The notes beneath the pieces are model-generated. The model searched no databases and was not told the origin of the DNA. It was given only the letters and a program-made list of their open reading frames with translations. This document shows, one piece after another, positions 32,131-41,572 of a stretch of 64,000 bases of DNA (position 1 is the first letter of the stretch; each line of letters begins with the position of its first letter). The stretch spans positions 430,235,776 to 430,299,775 of the forward strand of contig NC_090442.1 in the NCBI RefSeq assembly GCF_031143425.1, in the 5' to 3' direction. The translations under genes and the position numbers were made by a program. Source of the stretch: Pleurodeles waltl (Eukaryota > Chordata > Amphibia > Caudata > Salamandridae).

Positions 32131-32611
32131 TGTACACAGGGACACAGGAGCACAGGGGAGGGGAAACAAAAGAAGACAGAAGTATGTAAATTCCAGGAAA
32201 TACGTACATTTTGGAACACATAGACTCCCACCCAGCTCAGGTACAAACCCTCAGTAGACATAGCACATGTCAGGAGTGTGCTCCTGACTAGTAGGCATGA
32301 CCCCAGAATACACAACATTCCCATTCTGAACCACTACTCTGATACACTTTGTGAATTGAACCCATGAGAGACTATTCCAAGCCAACACGGAGTTCATGAG
32401 GCTACATTGAATACAATATTACAAAAAGGGGACCCCTCACAGGCCTACAGACCCTGCCAAAACTAGCTATGACACTATCCCATGGGCATGGAGGGGGCAG
32501 GACTGCAGGGACACAACTGTCTATGTGCCTGGCACTACAGTGCATGCACCCATTACTACACCATAGCATCTAACTACACTCATCATAGTGGCATCACAAC
32601 AGTGTTGGTAC

Positions 32612-33222
32612 TCATCCCCTTGTGGCTGCTGTGCTGCCTTCAAGTGCCCATCCAAATCCGGATAGGCCACTGCCAGCATGCAGGCCATTAGGGGGGTTAG
32701 GGTTCGATGGGCACCCCTCCCTTGTTGGGAGGCCTTCCCCAGCTGGGCCTCTCCTGTTTTCCTGGCCCAGTGCCTCAGGTTCTCCCACTACTTCCTGCAG
32801 TGGGTGCTCTGCCGGTTGTAGACCCCCAGGGTCTGCACGTCCTTGGCGATGGCTTGCCATAGTCCCCTCTTCTGATGGGCGCTGATCTGCATTGGACACC
32901 TAGAGTAAAGAAACAGACGTCAGTGTGGGTGCCCCGTACACAAATGCCATGCCCGTTCATACTGATATGGCCCATGAAGACATCCAAATGAACAAATAAC
33001 AAGCAGAAACTGCCAGACACTATGGGTGAGTATTCACACAGCGAACAAAAACGCATACAAGCATCTGCGACAATCACACACATCTAAGGAGGACAGATAG
33101 CAACTCACCTGCTCCTCTGGTCACCCATACAACTTGGCATACAGGGGTAGGACCCCGTCCACCAGCTTCTCAAGCTCCTCTGCGGTGAAGGTCGGGGCCC
33201 GTTCCCCTGTCACACGCTGCAT
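32612..33222 (-). pseudogene. Harbinger B Myb-like 1, exons 1-2
   Basis: Exon 1 runs from the ATG at 33222 down to 33109 (114 bases) and is followed by GTGAGT. It encodes MQRVTGERAP, then FTAEELEKLVDGVLPLYAKL. Exon 2 starts at 32886 after GCAG and encodes ISAHQKRGLWQAIAKDVQTL, then a THCRK-WENLRHWARK segment. In-frame TGA (33121-33123, exon 1) and TAG (32788-32790, exon 2, replacing the Arg of the element A copy) disable it. The exon 2 donor, GTGAGT in A, appears as GATGAG here. The trihelix is the DNA-binding part of the Harbinger accessory protein. Confidence 0.8.
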
Positions 33223-33229
33223 TTTGGGG

Positions 33230-33780
33230 ACAGAGTCAGGACACAGCAGCACACACAATGGAATTCTTCCCTTCATGTAATGCAGGAGTCAGGTGTCAAT
33301 TGTCTGTCAAAATGGTGGTAGATACTGCGGGGTGTGTACCGTCACCACTGGTGGCGATTATGATTGGCCCAGGTTCCCCATTGTCAACCATGTAATCCAA
33401 TGATCAGGTGCACAGTGGTGAACACCGCCTACCACCATGATGACTAACGCCAGCGGAATGAAGTCACTTCCACACTACAATACCTGGATGGCAGGAGGCT
33501 GCCATTTTGCTTCCACCACGTCTCCATAGCCTGGCCTGAGGCGTCATCCATGGCCCCATTCCTTCTCCCCCTCATTGATTATTGTCATGAGTACTTCGTC
33601 CCCACATGTACTCATGGTTGAAAGTATGTCTGCACTGTGATTGCGTTATGGCTGAGACACCTCACCACACATTAGTCTGATGGACTACCTCATTCTTTGT
33701 TTGTGTGTGCGTTACCTATGTGTCGCATTGTAGAAATGTATTGTGACACCATGTGTTGCAAGTGTATGTCCAAACTCAAA
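33230..33780. promoter_or_regulatory. Probable bidirectional promoter region of Harbinger B
   Basis: This 550-base stretch separates the divergent Myb-like 1 and nuclease genes. It contains GC-rich dyads (CACCACTGGTGGCG near 33351) resembling the element's terminal GGCGG motifs and homologous to 21830-22030 of element A. Promoter function is inferred from position only; I see no clear TATA box. Confidence 0.4.
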
Positions 33781-33869
33781 ATGTGTTCCTTCATCACCCA
33801 TAGGTACAGACCCATGTGGTGAGGGAGAGCCTCATCTGTTTACAGACCCTCCAGTAGAAATTGCTACCA

Positions 33870-34910
33870 TGGAGGAATGTCACATCATCATAACTTACCG
33901 ACTTAATTGAGCTACAATCCTTGACCAGTAATGGATCCTGTTCTGAAGCCGGGCAATTGGAATCAGCATGCCATACCTACAACTGTGCAGGTGCTATCTG
34001 TGCTCCATTTTTTGGCCGCAGGCTCACTTCAATTGACAGTAGGCATGACTGCAGGATATCTCAGCCAATCTTCACCCACATCCTGTCAAATTTCCTGGAT
34101 GCATTCGTTCAACACTTGCAAAGTTATGTCCAGTTTTCCCAAAGGGCTGATCTCACCGCCATCAAATCAGGATTCTCTGCCTTTGCTAATATCCCCCATG
34201 TGATAGGTGCCATTGATGTAACCCACATAGCCCTCATATCCCCAAGAGTGAATGAACAGGTGTATCAGAATCGTAAGAACTATCACTCCATGAATGTCCA
34301 ATTGATGTGTACTGCTGATCAGTACATTTCACATGTCAATGCAAGGTTTCCAGGATCAGTCCATGATTCATTTGTCCTGAGAAACAGCAGTGTGCAACAC
34401 ATGATGGGACAACTACAGGGGGACAAAGCTTGGCTCATAGGTGAGCGTGTATCACACTGGATCAATTACATATCTAACAGCCAGGCTGTATGCAAGTAAA
34501 ATGTGTGTGTTTCAACCCTCTTTCACCCACTTTTGCAGGGTACCCCAACATGCAGTGGCTCCTGACACCTGTGAGAAATCCCAGGACAGATGTAGAGAGG
34601 AATTACAATGAGGCCCATGGTCGTACTAGGAGGGTGATAGAGCGCACCATAGGACTCCTGAAAGTAAGATTTTGTTGCATCCATCTCTCTGGAGGATCCC
34701 TGTGCTATGCCCCTGATAAGGTGTGTAAGATAGTGGTGGCCTGCTGCATGCTGCACAACGTGGCTTTGAGAAAAGCTATCCCACATCTGGAAGAGGAGGG
34801 TGCTGTCCAGCCAGCATGCAACCTCTGAGGAGGGATGAGAGTGATAGTGAAGAAGAAGAGGGGGAAGATATCAACTCCAGGAACCAGCTAATCTGCCTAT
34901 ACTTTCAGTG
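33870..34910 (+). pseudogene. Harbinger DDE nuclease (HARBI1-like), two exons, lightly damaged
   Basis: The N-terminus is decayed (EECHIIITYRL, then FLAAGSLQLTVGMTAG). A frameshift near 34055 leads into ISQPIFTHILSNFLDAFVQH and the catalytic domain, open to 34440. First Asp: VIGAIDVTHIAL. Second Asp: ARFPGSVHDSFVLR. A 98-base GT-AG intron (34441-34538) joins AWLIG to YPNMQWLLTPV. Third acidic residue: RRVIERTIGLLKVRF. So all three DDE residues survive. After the HNVAL block a small shift near 34800 splits off the acidic tail (RDESDSEEEEGEDI) ending at 34910. The enzyme excises and integrates element DNA at 3-bp targets together with the Myb-like partner. Confidence 0.9.
34441..34538 (+). other. 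Intron of the Harbinger nuclease gene
   Basis: It begins GTGAGC and ends with a pyrimidine-rich stretch and TTTTGCAG. Splicing restores the conserved I-G-Y-P-N-M-Q-W-L-L-T-P stretch of HARBI1-like proteins. Reading through instead meets a stop at 34497-34499. Confidence 0.85.
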
Positions 34911-35189
34911 ACTCTCAGGTATTGTTCTATGATGCAGATAGCTTCACTGCATTGTTTCAGTCTGACTCATGTAAAAGGTACTGTTGTGTCCTTTACCAGT
35001 GAAAATGCTAAAGTATGATTGAAGTGTCAGATGCCAGTGCACGCAATGGGAGGTACAGAGTGACATACTGCAGACACTACATTGTGTTGGATCCCCTGCT
35101 GCAAGAAAAGTAGCATTATGACATTCACAATTGATCTCTCATATTGATTAAGGACAGATATTTTGAGTGCACAGGTGTATTTATTCAAA

Positions 35190-36194
35190 GTCAAAACACA
35201 CATGAGTGTTGGGACAGTGAAATGGAGTGGGCACATGGTGAACAACATACTCTGGTACAAATGCTCAGCTGTTGGTTGCACAGGGGTATCGTCCATGGGG
35301 CCATTGGAAGATGATGAGATGACAGTGGCATGTCAATGAGGTCGCTCAGTGGCACACAAGAGAGACAGTACAGGGCAGAGTCACTTGCTGGCGCTGGGCT
35401 TGGTCTTGGCTGGTATTTCAGTTGGATATCTGGGTCTGAGGGCACATTTGCGAAGGTGCAGCTGGGATACATGGGTAGGGGTGCTGGTGTCCTGTGAGTC
35501 CTTTGGCAGTTCCACCAGTCCAGTGGATGCTACAGATGTAGATAGCAGGGCAGTGTCCTAGCTAGTGGTAGGGGCCTGCAGGTGGGTGGAGGACTCAAGC
35601 TGGCTGTGGTACTGGCACTGCAGCATCCCTGCAATGGAGACCATGGTGGCATTGAGCTGTTGCCATTGCTCCATGGCCTCCTGGTGGTGTGTTACCTGAA
35701 GCCTCTGATTCTGCTCCAAGGTGGCCAGGATCTGGCCCATCCCATCCTGGGAATGGTGGTCTGCTCCTGGGACCTCATATATCACCTCCTGGGCTGCTGC
35801 ATCTATCCTTTGGCCACCCCATGGGCCACTAATGCCATCCCACTTGCCCTAGCCCCCTGTGCCTGTGTCCCCTGCACAGGTCTGTCAGTCCCACTGCAGT
35901 TGGCCCTTCATCATCCTTCCTGGTGGTGGGTGAAGACTCGAGCCTCTGTACATGTGGGCAGCTCTACAGACCTGTGGCCTAGTGACACTGGTGCGGGTGG
36001 TTTGGCCAGGGCTGATGGTGGTGGCTGAGTGGTAGGGGTGTCAGTGGTGTCCTGGGTGCGGCTTCTGGAGGGTGACTGGAGGGATTTCCTCTGTGTCCAG
36101 ACATCCTTCTGCACTTTCCTGAGTGGGGCCTCCATCTTCAGGTGGAGGACTGGCACTCATTGACTTCTCTGTCCAGAGGGCTTGTTGGTGGTGC
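35190..36194 (-). pseudogene. Harbinger B Myb-like 2, C-terminal exon
   Basis: The exon begins at 36194 after a CACACAG acceptor. It encodes MEAPLRKVQKDVWTQRKSLQ, a Ser/Thr/Pro stretch, and a helical segment (IYEVPGADHHSQDGMGQILA, EQNQRLQVTHHQEAMEQWQQ, LNATMVSIAGML) that occupies the same position as the SVGQ...QMQQ helix of Myb-like 1. After a stop near 35559 a Pro-rich tail can still be followed to about 35190. It converges on the nuclease gene, with only about 300 bases between them. Confidence 0.65.
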
Positions 36195-36573
36195 CTGTGT
36201 GTGAGAGAATAGAGATGTGGGTGTCCTGTACTTTTTTGTCAATTGCAGCACTAGTCAGCACTAATTAATGGTTGGATTACCATGTGGTGGCATGCAAGGT
36301 CCCTTCGTGTACATTTAGATGCATTTGTTGAGGGGTGTGGTGGTGCATTGTGGGTGTTGTAGTGCCACTGGTATTCCATACATGGGTTGGTGACTGTGCA
36401 CAGGGGGCTGGATGGTGATTTGTTTAGGGGATTGTAGGCATGCAGGTGAGCTGGATGTGAGTGTGTGGGTGTTGTGGACTGGGTAGGGGATGGGATCCTG
36501 GTGGCAGTGAGAGGGATGAGGTGAAACATGCATTATAGGTGTGGTGACTGTTAAGGTTTTGTAGTTGACTTAC

Positions 36574-36951
36574 CCGAGTCCAGTCCTCCAGTGAGTCCAG
36601 TGAGGCCCTCTGGGTGCAGGATAGCCAGGACCTTCTCCTCCCAGTCAGTGTATTGCGGGGTAGGAGGTGGGGTACCACCACCAGTCTTCTGTACGGCGAT
36701 GTTGTGCCTGGATGCCATGGAACAAAACTTTCTGCGCAGGTTGTTCCATCTCTTCCTAATATCCTCCCTTGTGCTTGGATGGTTTCTCACTACATTGACT
36801 TTGTTGACAATTGTCTGCCATAGCTCCATATACTGGCCACGGGTGTCTGCTGCACCCGTGTCCCAAATAGGTGTGGCTCGACCCTGAGTATTTCATCCAC
36901 CATGTTCCTTAGCTCCCTGTCTGTGAAGCGGGGGTGCTTAGAGGGTGCCAT
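36574..36951 (-). pseudogene. Harbinger B Myb-like 2, DNA-binding exon
   Basis: From the ATG at 36951: MAPSKHPRFTDRELRNMVDE, then LRVEPHLFGT. After a frameshift near 36860 it continues GQYMELWQTIVNKVNVV, then STREDIRKRWNNLRRKF and PTPQYTDWEEKVLAILHPEG. Down to KRWNNLRRK it has the same plan as Myb-like 1 (HCRKRWENLRR) with clearly different sequence. It ends at a CGG|GTAAGT donor at 36574. A single-base-scale frameshift is the only damage I see in this exon. It is a second, paralogous Myb-like protein within the same element; its own role (for example binding the other terminus) is unknown. Confidence 0.75.
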
Positions 36952-37548
36952 GGTGTGTGTTGTGTGTGGTTTGTTGTAGGTGTATTGGTGATGGTGCTGA
37001 TGTGTGGTTGGGTGTGTGACTTGTGAGGGTGGCTGTGCCATGCATGAGTTTTGGTGGTGGTTTTGTGTGTGTGACTTGTGTGATGGTTAGTTCAGTGTAT
37101 GCGTGTTGTGTTGTCAATATCTGTTGTGCTATTAGCATTGCAAAGGGTTGTGGGGTGTGAATGTGTGTGTTTTAAAGTGTTGTGGATGTGTGTCAGGTGG
37201 GTGGTTTTCAAACTTGTCAATGTGTGCATTTGTTGTTGGCGGGTCCCATTGCTGGCCGCGGCTGTCCGTACCGCCAATGGTCGTTCAACATACACTGCCC
37301 GCCGAGATGATTTGTGCATCATTATTTGGTGGGTGGGGATTTGTCTGCATGGCTGTGATGGGGTGGGGTGTACAGCTTTTTTGCCGTCCTTGGCCCTGGC
37401 GGTGGGTGAAGGTTGCAAGAATTTTGGAGATTTGTCTTTTAGGCATCATTATACGGCGATGTGGAGTTCACCGCCACTGGCGGTCTTTTGTTCAACGTCA
37501 GCACGGCGGTCGGTGGTGATTGCCGCCAAGTTCATAATTAGGGCCATA

Positions 37549-38879
37549 GTTTTTTTTCCTGTGTCAATTGAATTTGTATTGATCATTTTTCAAAATAATA
37601 AAAATTGTAATCATAAAAGTATCTTTTTAGGTTTGATATTTCTAATTCCTTTATAAAAGAACAATTAATATGTTTTTGCAATGTAACTATTTTTCTTCTT
37701 ATATGTTCCCACCAGTGTCACTCTCAGCTAATGAAAAGTCCCTGCTAAAACACCGGATGGGTTTACTTTCTATTTCCGGCAGTAGCAAGAGTCATGTGAG
37801 GGGGCACCAAAATTATGAAAAAGTTGTGCTTAGCATAATACTACATTTTTATTAACAAGTTAACTGCTTAGATCTTCTGACAGAAATAGTTTGTGAAGTT
37901 GGCTTTTGAGCTCCATGGCAAAAAGGGTGCTCTGTAACCTAAAAAAAGTTGTTTTTGCCATGAAAAAATCTTTAATAGTTAAATTTGAGGGCATAGGTTT
38001 TGGACCAAAGAAAATGAACAATGTTTTTGCACTAAATTGATGCAAAAATAGGTTTAGTTTTAACTTTTGCAATCCTACATTTGTCTCTCAGGAGTCACAT
38101 GTGACTCAAGCAGGTGTGATGTCACAAAAAAAGTGGTTTAAATCAATGTCTTGAACGATGCACTGGAATTACCAATCCTTCTGAATCTTATTAGAGTTGA
38201 AACTGGGTGGAGCGCACACCTAAAGAAGACATTGTGCTTTATTTTTCTCAAATTTCAGCTGAGGGTGATAAAAGTGGCATCTGGGGATGCCCATACCATT
38301 TTGTGGAAGACGAGGAGAAAGAATGGAGGAGTCAGCCACTAGTTAAAGAGTCAATGATGTGGCAGTTTTTAAGTCTTATAGAGGACACAAGGAGCCTAGT
38401 AGTATGTGACTTGCAACATTTGTCTCAAGAAATATCCATTCAGCATCATTGGGATGTGGCACATGATGTGCTCTATGCACCCTGTGCATCTGTCTTACGC
38501 AGAAATACAGCAGCATAAACAGCAGCAGCAACAGTAGGAGAAGCCATCAGCATCTTCTGCTGAATCTTCATTAGCTGCAGGAGACATTGCACTACTTACT
38601 CACTTTTCTGCACATGGTAATATGGAAGATGCTTATGTAGACAAAATACAGATATGCAGTAGGTGCTCTAAAATATTTTGCAGTCAAGGGCAAAGGATAA
38701 CTATTTGGAACTGACTTGTGAGGAAGTAAAAGTGCTTAGAGAAGAACTAGTTTTTTTGTTTATCTCCAGTTACAATGTCTTGGAGGATTTTTTTTGAAGT
38801 TACAGCCCAGTTAGGAAAAAGAAGAAAAACCTCCCAAAAACATAATAACAACTCAAAAATCTTCAGAAAATGGTAAAGG
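37549..38879 (+). other. About 1.3 kb of unassigned sequence with one possible old coding remnant
   Basis: The stretch 38207-38518 is open for 103 codons (PKEDIVLYFSQIS, then GIWGCPYHFVEDEEKEW, then SMMWQFLSLIEDTRS) and has a protein-like rather than random composition. I do not recognise the family. Sequence up to 38850 continues with broken frames. It may be a degraded transposase or retroelement fragment. Confidence 0.35.
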
Positions 38880-40577
38880 TATTACCAAAGGTTCAAAACA
38901 CCAAATGAGGGTACCTGGTAGCGCAGGACCGGGACAAAGACACAAGTTGAGGCTGACCATGACAGAGTGCAAGCCCGGCACAGGACCAACTTTGCCCCTG
39001 TGAGGATTGCACCATTTGTCCTTGGTCCGCAATCTGTGTGGTGTTGCTTTGAAAGGCTTTCTGTCTTCTGACATTGGCTCTGATCAAGCTTTTGATTGTG
39101 CAACCATGCTTTGTGGGACTTCACATGTTGGACCACTTTTGATGGAACCTAACAAAAGGCCAGGAAGAGCACTTGCTGATACCAGGCAAGGGCCCTGGAC
39201 CTGGGGTGGCATCACCTGGGCAAACTCCAGCAAAGGCCATCAGGGCTCAGGCAGGTTCAATTGCAAGTCCAGGGCAGCAGGTCAGACAGACAGTTAGCAA
39301 GGAGGCCTCTGGAGTTTGGTGTGTCCTTGTAGTTCAGAGCAGGAGGTCAGTCAACTGACCCTTGGAGTCGCTTCAGTCTGAGATGAAGGGAGCACGTCCA
39401 GTCTTCCATCTCAGACAGCAGGGCAGGCCTTAAGCAGGTCCAGTTTTGGGTCCAGTGCAAAAGATCAGTTGGGCAATCTTTTTTCTGTAGTATCTACTGG
39501 TTAAAGAGGACCCTGAAAAATTCCTAATTTTAAGACTGATGCCTGCTTTGAAGTGAAGAGAACGTCTGGAGATTTCTACCCACAGAGGTGCTTGGACTTT
39601 CTTGCCTCCTTTTCCTGTTCCCAGTCTGATTGAGGGCATAATAGGCTAGTGCAAAGTTCTTTGTGTGAGGGTTGTGGCAAGGTCTCTGGAAGTGCACGTA
39701 GGGCTGTGCACAGCTCTGCCTCCCCCCATCCTGCCAATATCATGTCTTTCTGTTTTGTGGCTTCCACAGAGGAATGTACATCGGCCAACTGCATATAGTC
39801 ATGTGACCTAGGAAACTGGCTGTGGGCACCAAATGGTTAGATGTGGGACAAAAAAATGCCAGCTTTCTAAAAGTATCATTTTCAGAATTGTGATTTAAAG
39901 TCTGACTTTCTTGTTAAAAAAGATTTTAAATTACAATTTCTTAAGCACGAAACATGACATTTCTATCTGGTCCCAAATACATGTTATTACTTATTAAATG
40001 TAATAAGGTAACCCAATAATATCCTATGAGTGAGGTAGGCCTCAAAGTAGTGAAAAACAAATTTATGGGCTTTTTGCTGCCAGGACATGTAAAACGTAAA
40101 GGTACATTCCATAATTCTTAAATACCAATGTACCCTGCCCTATGTTTTGTTTAGGACTTAACTTAAGTTTGACTTATATGTATTAAAAAGAAAGCTTTAG
40201 GCTTGGGAAAAGAGTTATTTTGTCAAATCAATTTGGTAGTTTACAACTGCTCACAGACTGCAAAAGCAGGCATGAGGCATGTTTAAAAAGGCTACTTAGG
40301 TGGGTGGCATTATAAATGCTGCAGGCCCCGCTAGTAGCATCAAATGTATAAATCTGGGTACATGTAGTAGCACTTTACTAGGGACTTATAAGAAAATTAA
40401 ATGTGCAATTGGGTGCAGGCTAATTGCACCATGATTTAATCAGAGAGCATAAGGGCTTTAGCACTGCAGTGGCAAAGTGCACAAAGTCCCAAACATCAAT
40501 AAAAATGGTTTCAGAACACAGGAGGGATAAAGACAAAATGTTTTGGGGTAACCCTGCGGAGAGGGCCAAGTCCAACA
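38880..40577 (+). repeat. LTR-like repeat copy, family A, 5' truncated
   Basis: The 3' end matches the complete copy: GGGCCAAGTCCAACA stops at 40577, like AAGTCCAACA at 48230. Upstream landmarks in common are GGACATGTAAAAC (40083), CTTTAGGCTTGGG (40195), TGCTGCAGGCCC (40317) and ACTTTACTAGGGACTTA (40373). The head with TGTTAG was not found. No TSD was found. Confidence 0.6.
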
Positions 40578-41152
40578 ATACAGCTATTGTTATAAGTAGT
40601 GATATAATACAAACTCTTGTAACAAGATATTTCCATTATATGTATAAATGTGTTTAAATATATTAGTTTTTAATACACACTTAATAGAAAATGTTTACTG
40701 TACCCTTATATCCTACTGTAGTGGGCTATAACGGCCACAAGAACATTTCAACATTGGAGGAGCAGCAGCCTAAAAAACTATTATAGGTATGGTGCTCACC
40801 ACATTACAAAGTCCTAATCAAGAGAATCTTCCTTTCTCGTTTCCCTGTCTCTCCAGAATATGTGGATTAGACATCTGGAAGCAAGAGGCAGAGCCTATGG
40901 AGGAGGGCACACAGAAGCCTCTCCCCACTCATCCCGTTGCTCACATTGTCACTGAAGCCTCAGAAGGAGTGAGGGGAGGAATTCTACTCAACTTTCCAAG
41001 GTGACATGCATTTCTAGTGGGATGTGCAGAATGATCATCCTCTCTAATTGGACCGCTTTACTAGGCGGTCTGGCATACAGGTGTACATAGTAGGGCATGC
41101 TCAGCGACTGGCCTTGGCACTCAGACTACTTTTTTGCAGACAGGAGTATTTA
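40578..41152. other. Short stretch with no recognised feature
   Basis: It may hold the distal 5' UTR of the following LINE. No motif was seen. Confidence 0.35.
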
Positions 41153-41403
41153 AGGACTTTGTTCTATGCCATGCTACAGGGAGAGAAAACGACAACTCCA
41201 AGAGGCCATGCTGCTGTGGGTTGAGGAGGAGCGCTACTTAGTGTGGATAGCAGTACTTGCAGTGTGGGAGACAGGAGAATAGAAGGACATTGTCCCACAC
41301 CATGATACAGTGAGGAGGAATTACATCGCTGAGAGTGCAAGGTTGCTCCAAGGTGGCGGGGGAGCAAGGAGCACTACCTAGTCCACATAGCAGTCCTGCA
41401 GCA
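41153..41403 (+). repeat. Two tandem ~130-bp units, possible LINE 5' monomers
   Basis: The unit beginning near 41153 (AAGGACTTTGTTCTATGCCATG ... GCGCTACTTAGTGTGGATAGC) is echoed by the unit beginning near 41283 (AGGACATTGTCCCACACCATG ... GCACTACCTAGTCCACATAGC). They lie about 170-420 bases upstream of the LINE ORF1-like start at 41573, where LINE promoter monomers would be. Confidence 0.5.
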
Positions 41404-41572
41404 CAGGAAATATGTGGGGCACTGCTTGAGCGAAGACTGGTCACGAGGACTGTCCTGTCTGTGCCCGTTAGTTCGCAGAGGAGGCTGAGTAATCTTATCT
41501 CTTGACCATAAGCCTCAGGACACCTGAGAGTACTATTTAAGGTAGGCTGGTGCTTTTCTTGTTTTTTTCTAA

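Larger units (their letters stand above)
29848..37545. mobile_element. Harbinger element B, 7.7 kb, nearly complete, with two Myb-like genes
   Basis: The left end reads GGTGGTCATTATGAAC and the minus-strand right end reads GGCCCTAATTATGAACTTGG. ATA flanks both sides (29845-29847 and 37546-37548), a 3-bp duplication as expected for PIF/Harbinger. Gene order is Myb-like 1 (minus), nuclease (plus), Myb-like 2 (minus). The first two diverge from the region around 33.3-33.8 kb, and the nuclease and Myb-like 2 converge near 35.0 kb. All three genes carry a few disabling changes. Confidence 0.85.

Noticed and set aside
38893..39136. Overlapping frames of 64-96 codons on both strands near 39 kb
   Set aside because: They lie in an LTR-like repeat copy and have no match in the complete copy at 46038.
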